DNA of 64,000 nucleotides from Gnomoniopsis sp. IMI 355080. Taxonomy: Eukaryota; Ascomycota; Sordariomycetes; Diaporthales; Gnomoniaceae. The stretch's first letter is position 1; each line of letters starts with the position of its first letter. Location: positions 62,001 to 126,000 of the forward strand of contig JAPEVC010000056.1 in assembly GCA_027946555.1 (NCBI GenBank), read 5' to 3'. Below the pieces are notes generated by a model. The model saw only the letters and a program-made list of their open reading frames with translations, searched no databases and was not told where the DNA came from. Position numbers and translations under genes: made by a program. Below, piece after piece: positions 23,146 through 32,658 of this stretch.

Positions 23146-24551
23146 GGCACCTGAGCATCCATATGTTATTTAGTGTGTTCTTCGACTGGAGAGGTCTAAC
23201 GGCTTCTTGTAAATTATGGGGATTTCATGATTGTGCTTGGGTTTGGCGGGCTTGTGTTTTCATCATGTGGCCAAGTGGCGTTCTGGCGTGATGGCGAGAT
23301 ACCATGTGCACAGTGTCAGGGTTCTGTGGTACGGTTGGATAGTGCTTCCAGAGAAGGTGCTAAAAATGGATTTCTTTTGCTTGGATTTGTTTCTTATCAT
23401 TCTGTTTTTTCCTTCCTCGGAAAGTTCAGTTTGATCGTGTGGCTTTTGGACATGTCCAGCTCGCATTGGACTATCTGTACCTAGGTAGACAGAAGCACAT
23501 GATACATCTCGGGCCTGGGGCACGAGGTGAGAGTAGGTTCGTTGCGATCCCTAGCAAAAGAAGCGAACATTTTCAACCACTACCAAGAGGGTACATAGCT
23601 CGAAACACTCTCCCCCGCAGCGGGTCAGAATATTGCATGAGAACAGGACGCCCGATTTGTAAGAGTGTGATGCTTGTAGTGACATGGCCGCACATTGTTT
23701 GCGCAAGACCGCTTGCCCTAAGGCTGTTGATACCCGTTCGAGGGGTGCGCCATGGAGACCTGTAGAGCCCAAGGTACCTAAGCTTGGTCCTCTAACGATC
23801 GAATTGGGTTTTCATGCACAGAGAAGGAAACAATTTCAGCGAGATTGTTGGACGCACAGCACGTTGGCGAATGCTTGGATGTGCGTACCAGGGTACATGC
23901 TATGCAGTGCTGCATTACCAGTGGAATCAATAGAAGATTGACCGAAGAATTTACACCGGACCCCTGCCCCTGACGGACCGAGTCTTCAACGACGTTGAAA
24001 GGCCCCCACACCCTCCCCTCTTGATGCTACCATTACTGCCGACTGCAACCCGACAACGGTGGCTTACCCGATCGGCGTGTTTGCTTTGTGCTTCATTTTC
24101 AATTTAAATTTTCTCTCTCCTTCCCTGTGACTGGCAAGTCTGCGCGCCTCGCTTCTTCTGTCACCAACGCAGACGTTCCAGTATTGGTAATTGTTTGCTC
24201 AGACTACTGTACGATTCACGGTACTTGCTCCGGGCCCGAGTCATCACGGCTCTCTTTATGCCTACTCGCCGACCAAACCCCGCGATCGCTGCGTCCTCCG
24301 CTCGAATAATTCACACCCTTACACCGCGATTGTCTACTGTTATGACCCCGAGATACGCGTATACTGAGTGGCAGGTGTCGTTGAATATCGTCTTTGCAAA
24401 ACATATGGTTCCTGAATCAGGCGCCGGTCGACATCGAATATCCCGCGATTCCCGGACCGCCTCCCTTGCTTCACCGCCCTGCCGATCGACACTGCATACC
24501 TCAGACATTCTGGGTGTGGCATAGTCTACATAAGAGCTTCAAAAGTTCAAG
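23146..24551. other. Intergenic: rad21 3' end and ubiquitin protease promoter
   Basis: 1.4 kb between tandem plus-strand genes. A TACCTAGGTA palindrome is at 23478-23487 and GGTACCTAAG at about 23773. The last 500 bp are C/T-rich, like a 5' leader. No coding segment is supported. Confidence 0.6.
23478..23487. repeat. TACCTAGGTA palindrome, copy 3
   Basis: Exact copy in the rad21 3' intergenic region. Confidence 0.85.
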
Positions 24552-26501
24552 ATGCCGGAGAAGTCCCTGACCGTAGCTGCTTACGCGGCCGGGGCCTCTC
24601 TGGCTGCCGCGACCCTGATTTACGTCTTTGCTCCTACATTCTTCCTCGACAGCGAAGTGTCCGGCTCCAGCAGCTTTCTCTCCGGCAGTAGCCGCAAAAA
24701 GGGCGTCGTCGGCCTGGTCAACCCGGCCAATGACTGTTTCATCAACTCCATCTTGCAGGCTCTTGCCGGGCTGGGAGACCTGCGCTTATACCTGATCCGG
24801 GAAATGCACCGGCGCAATATCGACGAGGACTGGGTATATTTAGAAGCTGTCCCCGAGGACTGGAAGGGCGATGGCGTCAAGAGAACTTCGCCCTTGAAGA
24901 GAGATTTGGTGGCAGGTCAGCAGAGAGGGCTTGTCACGCTTGGATTGAAAGAGATGCTGGACCAGTTGAATAAGAGGCCGTTACACAAGAAGACCATCAG
25001 TGCGGCCCCCTTCGTCGAGGTGCTGGAAAGGGCCTTCAAGCAAAACATCAGTAGGCAGCAACACGATGCACAGGAATTCTTGCAAGTCGTTGTTGAGAGG
25101 TTATGTGACGAATATCACGCGGGCCACAGAGCTAGGAAGTACGCCAGGTCCAAGGCCAGCAGCCATGGAAGCTCAAATTGCAGATCCCCAAGTACCAACG
25201 GCGATATCGCACACGAAGATCTGACAGCACTACCCACTGAGCACGAAGGCGACGATTCCACGACAAAGGGTCAACCTGCGATCGCAATTGGGATCCCCGA
25301 CGACGAGGACGAGGAAGGCTTTCCTATGGAAGGCAAGACAGAATCTCAGGTCGAGTGTATGAATTGTGGCTTCAAGCCCAGGCCGATGGAGTCCAGGTTC
25401 TGCACGCTCACTTTATCAGTGCCTCAAAATTCGACTTCCACCACGCTCAACGCCTGCTTCGATGGCCTGTTCAAGACGGAATACATAGACGACTATATGT
25501 GCGACAGATGCAGGCTAGTGCATGCGCACGAGGTGTACAGTATCGAGCTGACTAAAGCGACATCGGAAGCCACCAAAGCGCGCATACAGAAGGCTCTAGC
25601 CAAGCTGCAGCACTCCATAGAGACAGACCCGGAAAAGCCTCCCAAGGATGTCGAGCTGCCGGACAGCAAGCAAGCACCAAGACGGAGAATCGCGCGACAT
25701 ACCAGGGTCACACGCTTCCCAAAAATATTAGCTATCCATCTTCAACGCTCTATTTATGCCGGCCAGGCCCTAAAGAACTCTGCAAAGGTCGCATTCCCCG
25801 AGAAATTGCCACTGGGTGGCTTGCTCCTTAGAAGGAATTATAAACTACTCGGTGTTGTGGCTCATAAAGGGGGCCACGATACTGGCCACTACGAGTCTTT
25901 CAGAAGACAAAATGTCTACCCGCCCTTTTCCAATCCAAGCACCTTCCAAGCTTCAGGTGTTTACAGCAAGACGGCCACACCTCTGTCGACACCACAGTTG
26001 CAGGCCCAAGCTAAAGGGGGAGAAGACAGCACGCCAATGTCGGCCACACCAGATCTGTCCTCCCCAGCGTCCACATCAACACCTTCACTAGAGTCAACGA
26101 TACCACCAGAGCGGAAAGGTTCTATGCGTCTGAACGGCAACGGTCCATCGTTCTCGAACACCGGCCCAACATCGGCTCCACGCGAGACCACAACCGGCAA
26201 GGATGGCAAGGAGCGCAAGGACTCAGATAGCAACAGCCTGCGCTCAATAGCGGTGTCAGCAAAGTCAACAATTTCAAAGATATCGCCGTCAAGACGCAGC
26301 GGCAGTGGCAGCGGAGGCAGCCGGACGGCCACGCCTGTTCCCAACGGCAACGCCTCGAAGCCGCATAAGAAGCGCAGAACGCAAGAGCGCTGGTGGCGCA
26401 TCAGCGACGAGAAGATTAAGGAGGCCAGCACGCGGGAGCTTCTCGGCATGCAACGCGAGGTGTACCTCTTGTTCTACGAGATGGAGCGGGATGGGCCATA
26501 G
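24552..26501 (+). CDS. Membrane-anchored ubiquitin-specific protease (UBP16/USP30-like)
   Basis: Cysteine protease that removes ubiquitin. Single exon, 649 residues. An N-terminal hydrophobic segment (about 8-30, AAYAAGASLAAATLIYVFAP) acts as a membrane anchor, as in yeast Ubp16 and human USP30 on the mitochondrial outer membrane. The Cys box is at about 54-70 (GLVNPANDCFINSILQ; nucleophile Cys62). QQHDAQEFL, zinc-binding pairs (CMNCGF, CDRCRL), the His box (HKGGHDTGHYESF, about 437-449) and the closing RWWRISDEKI and YLLFYE strands follow. A Ser/Thr-rich low-complexity insert of about 140 residues separates the His box from the last strand. After the TAG stop the same frame stays open for 88 more codons (see the separate entry). 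Mitochondrial location is inference from the family. Confidence 0.9.
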   Translation: MPEKSLTVAAYAAGASLAAATLIYVFAPTFFLDSEVSGSSSFLSGSSRKKGVVGLVNPANDCFINSILQALAGLGDLRLYLIREMHRRNIDEDWVYLEAVPEDWKGDGVKRTSPLKRDLVAGQQRGLVTLGLKEMLDQLNKRPLHKKTISAAPFVEVLERAFKQNISRQQHDAQEFLQVVVERLCDEYHAGHRARKYARSKASSHGSSNCRSPSTNGDIAHEDLTALPTEHEGDDSTTKGQPAIAIGIPDDEDEEGFPMEGKTESQVECMNCGFKPRPMESRFCTLTLSVPQNSTSTTLNACFDGLFKTEYIDDYMCDRCRLVHAHEVYSIELTKATSEATKARIQKALAKLQHSIETDPEKPPKDVELPDSKQAPRRRIARHTRVTRFPKILAIHLQRSIYAGQALKNSAKVAFPEKLPLGGLLLRRNYKLLGVVAHKGGHDTGHYESFRRQNVYPPFSNPSTFQASGVYSKTATPLSTPQLQAQAKGGEDSTPMSATPDLSSPASTSTPSLESTIPPERKGSMRLNGNGPSFSNTGPTSAPRETTTGKDGKERKDSDSNSLRSIAVSAKSTISKISPSRRSGSGSGGSRTATPVPNGNASKPHKKRRTQERWWRISDEKIKEASTRELLGMQREVYLLFYEMERDGP

Positions 26502-26768
26502 GACGGACATGCCGTGCGATCGGATATGCGGCGGGCCGGTGAAGACGCCGCTGGGGTTGCCGCCGACGATGAAGAAAGCGGCGCGTACTTCCTGGATGGG
26601 ACGTACTTGGGTGACCTCGACGGCGACGATGAGGAAGACTATCTCGAGGCGTACGGCTGTCTACCTCGCTTACGTAGCTGGACTGCCGGTCTGCTCCATC
26701 CACGCCGACATTCTCGCAGGTTGTCTTGGGCAGGACTACATGATTTTCATTACAGCCCGTTGCATTGA
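26502..26768 (+). other. In-frame coding-like extension after the ubiquitin protease stop
   Basis: Directly after the TAG at 26499-26501 the same frame runs 88 codons to a TGA at 26766-26768. Its first half looks like real protein: GC-rich third positions and an acidic stretch (SGAYFLDGTYLGDLDGDDEE) ending near DYLEAYG. The second half is Arg-rich and less convincing. Possible explanations are stop-codon readthrough, a nonsense change that shortened an ancestral protein, a sequence error, or splicing: CATAG just before GAC could serve as an acceptor with GTGTAC at 26460 as donor, but that would remove the conserved YLLFYE strand. Confidence 0.4.
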
Positions 26769-28544
26769 GCGTCTGAGCTTTGGAAAGAAGAAGGATGATT
26801 GAAAGGGTCGGCCAGACAAGAAGAGGCCGGGCCGGATCAGAAGAGTGCTGCCTGCAAGCCTAATTGATGATCGCTGTACATAGATCTGCATGCATGGGTA
26901 GCGTTCGGAGTATTGATATATCCAGAGAGGCTAGTATAGACCGACTCAAAAGTTGTAGCGCTGTGAAATGTGAGATTGCCATCAGTTTGGCATCCGTTGC
27001 TTATTTGTGTATCTGGGACCTGCGCAACATGAGCTCAGTCTGCCTTGTCATCATTGTGTGTGATCGTATAGTAGTTGTGAAGGAGATGGGCCATCTCGAA
27101 GTCCACCAGTGCAAGGACAAGACCTGAAAAGCCTTCGCCTGCTCCAGATCACCAAGCAGGCTGCAGTGCTCGTGACCAGTTTGAAATTCGTTCGCATCCA
27201 CAAGAGATCTTCTGACTGGGGATGCATCGGGAGGCTTGTCATCATATGTACTGTACTACCTACTACATCGAGAATAGGCACATTTAGGCACCTGGATTCT
27301 AAACTGGACACCAATGTAGCAACCACAATAAACAACGTATTCTGTTCTACCTGTAGATACTTACATAGCAATGCATTTGGAAGGTGACAGTCTCAGCCCT
27401 ACAGCTGGAGGGAAGGACTTGCTGCTTGACCTGGGTCGCTTCAGACCCTTGTGATTTGGCCAGGACAACTCTCGGACACTTGCTGATGCTGACTTGCAAG
27501 TTTGGACTGCTCGAGCAAATTGAGACGGACGTTTCTTTGCAATTCGGCCCTACCATAGTAGGGCTCAACGGGTCACGTCTGGGTCGTCGAGTCGCAAGCT
27601 TTTTGCGCTATGTCGTATTAGGATGTAGGTAATAAATCCAAGCGCAAACTAAGGTATACACTGTAACAGCATGACGGGGGACAAGTAATGTTACTGGTGT
27701 ACTGTACTTTCGGGATGTGCCGAATAGATGTAATTAGTGTCGCTGGCGCGTTGTCATCAGATTGGACGATGAGTAAACGTGCAACTACTCGGCCCTGACT
27801 ACTCGGCCTCATCTGCTTAATATGGTATACTTGATATCCGCCTCACATGCACAAGTCCGCAATTTGCCGGCTGTTCGGATGCTTGAGTATCCACTTAACT
27901 AACTACCTACCAAGGGAGACTGTCGGAATATCGGAAGCACCAACATGACTTGTTTATTCCCACAAGCGTACTCAGCCAGCAACAGCCTGCTTCTGCGCTG
28001 CATATCACAATCAGTGCGACGCGCCAGCTTTCTCTCAAGGTATGGGAAGCTCCCAAACGATCAGTTTTGGACCTGAGTCTGGGCATCTGCATTGGAGCTG
28101 AAGTAGACAATGCCAGTCTTGCCTGGGCTGAGTGCGGATTGTGGCGCTTTTCCCAAAGCAAGCAGAGACCGCGTCAATTGCGACTCAGCTGCTCGCTGTG
28201 CTCCAGGATTTGTCTCCGGTCTTATTATTATGCGGCCCACGCCGCCGCTCCTCGGATCAAGCGGCTTCTCTTGTGGTCGAGATGCCATCTTTGCGGACCA
28301 CAACGTCCTGGACCATTTGTTTCGAGAGCCCCGAATTGAGTATAACGACCGAGTGGCTTTTGTCGTCCGGCTCCAATCGAGCCCAGACACACGTGCTCAT
28401 ATGTTGAGCCAGCCCTATGGGTTTCTGTCCCGGCTAGAGCTTCGCCAGTCTTGCTATCTGGGTGGCGTGCCGTAAAGTGTACTTCAGCAGCGGTGTGTGC
28501 AGGATCATGCGGGCCTCCTGGTTCTTGCTGCTGTTTATTAGTTC

Positions 28545-28585
28545 GAATATGCAATGGAAGACGGATGGAATATGCAATGGAAGAC
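28545..28585. repeat. Direct repeat of 18 bp, period 23
   Basis: GAATATGCAATGGAAGAC at 28545-28562 and again at 28568-28585, separated by GGATG. Confidence 0.9.
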
Positions 28586-28777
28586 CAACTACTTCACACG
28601 AACACACCACTTCAAGGTTGACATGCCTGTAGTTGGTGTGTTGCTCAACGCGCTGAGTCGTCAGTCACCGAATCCTTCTAGGTTTCGAATCATCAGCAGC
28701 AGCAAATAGTCTATTGAAAGCAGACTTTCAACGCCGGGACCTTATCACGAGTTTCCCAAAACAGTGAAGCGTTGACC

Positions 28778-28788
28778 GGGGGGGGGGG
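28778..28788. repeat. G11 homopolymer
   Basis: Eleven G in a row in non-coding DNA, followed by TTCAACCC. Confidence 0.9.
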
Positions 28789-29570
28789 TTCAACCCAACG
28801 ACACTTTTATGCAAGCGAAGCTGCAGCAGGGAGGCCCTGTCCTTGAAGAAAAAGGCTTGTTTTCTTGACTCGCCTCCTGCCGGCTTGGCTCGCATGCATA
28901 ATACCAGGTTATGAGCAGCATCGATGCTGCACACCCTCAGGACCCTGTGCACAAAATCCTTCTAGAAGCACTCTTACACGAGCGGTTCCCCGAGAAGGCG
29001 AGCAGTGCTCTCATTCCCAGTCCAGCCTGGAGCTGCTTCTCTCGCGCTGTAGACCGATGCTCACGGACACGCTTTCGCTTTATCATGAGATGATCTCAAG
29101 AGCGTCGTGTTGACTCCATGGTACCTGAGGTGACTGGGCGTTGCTCTTGGTTAGCCCGACCAGGACGAGGGCCAGTCGATGATCGGAAAGACGGGGGATC
29201 TTAGTATGAACTCAAGGGACAAGTGGGTCCAGACGTTGACTGGGTGAACCCCCAAGAGGGAAGGCCGTCTGTAAGGGTGTGGAATGACCTTCCGATAAGA
29301 AAAGTGCGTCGGGGGAAAGTATACGCATCACGGTCGATTCTGGTTGGTCACCGACGACAAGTCGAATTTACCAACATGCATCTGCAATCAGGCTGAGGAA
29401 GTAGCGTCGTCCTCATTGAGACACTGGGAGAGTGCTCTGGTGTCAGGATTTAAACCCCCCCGGTGAGGTCCCTCTCTGTCGTACCATTGCCCTCCGTCTT
29501 CCCCCTCTTCACTTGACATCTTTGCTTCCTTCCTTCTTGAATTCTCGATAAGCAGCAAGACCTCACCAAG

Positions 29571-31703
29571 ATGGCTGTTGGTACTTTGGTCGAGCCCATA
29601 GCCGATCCACGGCTGCCCTCCGTTGCCAAGGTCGCCACAAATGAGAATAGCGATGCCGTAGGCCACATCACCGAGCGTTCCTGGGGCTTGAGCGCTCGTG
29701 TCGACCCGAACGTCACCTTTGAAGAATACCAGTGAGCGATATCCGCCCTTCCCTCGTTGCCTTCGCTCTTGCGTGATAGTCCGGTCGAACTTCGGTCTCC
29801 TCTTGCAGCACAAGTCTCTGATAATGATTGGCAGATACTGGGCCGAAATCCAGCGTGCTGAGGAACACGAAGATAACCAGAGATATGTCCTGGAGCGGGG
29901 CCCGATGACTTTGAAAAAGGTCATCAAGAACCGTTTCTCGAAAGGTATCCACCAGGAGCGTGCTGAGAAGCTGGCCCGGGAGAATGCAACTCGCACCGAG
30001 GTCATTGGCGACGAGAAGCAAGTTGGCAGCCCCAGCAGCGAAAGCGTCGGAGATGACCCGGACTGGAAGCAAGCAGCCCGTGCCATGCGAACAGCATCTT
30101 GGGGAACCATCTTCTATGTCATCACCACCGACATCCTCGGCTGGGCCAGTTGCCCGTAAGTTCTTCACTTGGCTTTGTCGCTTTTTGGTTTGATGCCCGT
30201 AAGGAAGCTAATTGAGTCGTACGCAGATATGTCTTCGCGAACGTCGGATTCGGCCTCGGTGTGAGCATGTATGTCCTCTTCGGAATAGCAGCTGCTTTGT
30301 CTGGCTGGATGATCTGGAAAGTATATCTCGGCCTCGATTCGCTTCGATATCCTATGCTGTCTTTCGGGGATACGTACTTTCGTATCTTTGGTCCATTCTG
30401 GCGGCATTTCATCAATGTTTTCCAAGCCGTTCAGCAATTCATGACAGTTGCGTAAGTCTGCCCCTTACGCTCTTTGCAGACGGTCATCGTTTTGCCAAAG
30501 TCCCCCCTCCCCCCGGGGAGCACCTTGGACTGACCTTTTCAAACAGAGTCCTCATTCTGGCAAATGCGCAGATTATAGCACAGTGGGATCCGACGATGTG
30601 CTTTATGGCGACCATGATCATCTGCATGGTCATCGGCATAGTACTTGGGTCTATTCGTAGTCTGCAGCGTCTTGGGTGGCTCTGCAATGCTTCGGTCTGG
30701 ATGAACGTCATCAGCTTTCTCATCGTTATGGTCGCTGCCGCGAACTACGGCGTCGACTACAGTGTCATCACCAACAGCACGCTGATCAAGACCATCGGAC
30801 CGGTCAAGACTTTTGCTGGACCCCCGCCCGACGCTTATCAACAGTCAGCATATGGTAAGATCTCTTCCCCATGCTGACGAGTCGAAAGACAAAATGCTGA
30901 CTTGTCCATCGTTAGGTACCGCGGCAACCATGTCCGGAATCAATAGCATGGTGTACTCGTACGGAGGTGCTCTCCTTTTCGTGGCCTTCCTTGCTGAGAT
31001 GCGCCATCCTTGGGATTTCTGGAAGGGCATGCTGGCGGCCCAATCTTTCATCATGGTCGTCTATATCTTTTTTGGTGCCTTCGTTTATGGGTACTGGGGC
31101 CAGTACTCGGGTTCCAACATCACCCAGGTCTCCGCCATGAAAGGGCTCCAGGTCGCGGGCAATGTCTTCGCCCTGCTCACGGCTTTCATAGCCTGTTTCC
31201 TGTACTTCAACATCGGCATGAAGACCGTGTACATCGAGGTCTTCCAGGAGATTCTGCACTTCCCTGAGATCACAAGCAAGAAGGGCAGGTGGATGTGGTA
31301 CGCACTTGGTCCCATCTACTGGGCGCTCGCCTTCATCGTCGCCGCGGCCATCCCCAGCCTGAACGTCATCTCGTCGCTCGTGGGCGCCCTGGGTATCCTC
31401 AACTTCACCTACACCTTCCCAGCTTTCATGTACCTGGGCTACCGCATCAAGGCAGATGCCAGGCTTCCCGGCGAAGGCTTTGATCCGGTCTCGCGCGTCA
31501 CGACACGCCACGACGAAGGATGGAAGCGCTGGGCCCGTGGGTTCAGGGTCAACTGGCACCTCAACACACTGTCCTTCCTGTATGGCTGCGGTGGCCTTGC
31601 GTGTTGTGGAATGGGGGCGTGGGCGGCCATTGAGTCTTGTATTGCGGTGTTCGGGCCCGGTGGTACCGTGGCTACCTCATTTGGCTGTGCAACACCGGTT
31701 TGA
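29571..31703 (+). CDS. AAAP-family amino-acid transporter
   Basis: Integral membrane amino-acid permease of the Aa_trans (PF01490) type. Five exons: 29571-29731, 29835-30155, 30227-30451, 30547-30854 and 30916-31703. All junctions are GT-AG (GTGAGC, GTAAGT, GTAAGT, GTAAGA) and keep frame, giving 600 residues. A hydrophilic cytosolic N-terminus of about 165 residues (with KKVIKNRFSKG) precedes about eleven membrane segments; the first starts at ASWGTIFYVITTDILGWASC. A conserved-looking loop is TAATMSGINSMVYSYGGALLF then EMRHPWDFWKG. N-glycosylation-type sites (NST, NIT) fall in predicted outer loops. I first considered an NCS1 purine permease and rejected it, as the NCS1 signature is absent. 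Substrate is unknown; plasma or vacuolar membrane is inferred. Confidence 0.85.
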
Positions 31704-32658
31704 GTGGGGAAGGAGAAGATCATCGTTGGTGTGTGAAGGTTGGCCGGGAAGAGAGGTCGTGTTGAAGTGATCGTGTATCTTCTGGACGACTTGTGGTGGA
31801 TCATGATAGTCAACGTATTGGCAGCAACTATGCTCTAATTTCTCAGCTAGTCTTGATCAAATGATGAATAGACTAATAGTTAACTCCACTACCGAATCTC
31901 GACGTGCTGATACTCGTGTCATGGGGAGTATCGCACTATCTTGACCCAAGTGTTGAAAGATTGAGAGAACAAGAAGGAAAGCTTTCGGGGTGTTGAAGCA
32001 TATCGAACGGTGTAAGTGAGTCGGAGTGACTAACAATTGCGCCGCGAGCCCCGAAGAAGAAGGTAGGCCCGTCAGCAATCGTTGCGTGGGTCCGCCTCAG
32101 CTCATCAAGACTCAGAATGACTAATTTCGAAGGGCGTAAGCAATACATACATACCACGGTAAGAAAGGCCAGAACAAGCAGCGAGATCTTGTGGGTCTGC
32201 CAAGGCTTCGTGAATGCATTATTTCTCTCCCTAGAAAACGGCTCTCATTGGGCGCCTATATCTATCTGGTCTGGAGTAATGCTCCTTCGCGCCCTTCGGA
32301 AAAGTCGAGTTGCTGAAGTTACATGTCACAGTATTGTGCCATATTTGCCGACAGTTCACAGACGTGATTGTACAAATGGTTGTATTAGAGACCACCAGAG
32401 GCAAGTCTACCTGTCATCCAGAAGTGTAATCGTGAGAAGAACAGTCATCATCGAAACAAGAGTTGCCGACCTCTAGCAACGACTGTTGCTCAAGCTGTCT
32501 GAATGCTGAGACTTCCGGGGGGGGGGGTACAATAGTACAAGAGTCCTCGTGAACGATATGTGTTCGAGGTCAGAAGGTATCAGAGGTATCTTATGTATAG
32601 GTATGCGTCACCACCCCTCCTACATAACCACTATACACGCGCAAATGGAAGACGGTAG
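31704..32658. other. Convergent intergenic region
   Basis: 955 bp between the transporter stop and the stop of the Ser-rich gene, so it holds two 3' UTRs. A G11 tract is at 32517-32527. No gene seen. Confidence 0.65.
32517..32527. repeat. G11 homopolymer
   Basis: Eleven G in a row between convergent genes. Confidence 0.9.

Larger units (their letters stand above)
26769..29570. other. 2.8-kb gene-free region upstream of the amino-acid transporter
   Basis: No frame shows coding character. It contains an 18-bp direct repeat (28545 and 28568), a G11 tract (28778-28788) and TAGGTA-type words near 27340 and 27905. The last 60 bp before 29571 look like a 5' leader (CCTTCTTGAATTC, then ACCTCACCAAG before the ATG). 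Confidence 0.6.

Noticed and set aside
28778..28800. tRNA B-box-like GGTTCAACCC
   Set aside because: No A box upstream and no cloverleaf pairing; the G run creates the match.
29445..29465. Second tRNA B-box-like word on the minus strand (GGTTTAAATCC)
   Set aside because: No matching acceptor stem or A box within 90 bp.
29571..31703. NCS1 cytosine/purine permease assignment for the transporter
   Set aside because: The NCS1 N-terminal signature is missing, while the loop and helix pattern fits AAAP transporters.
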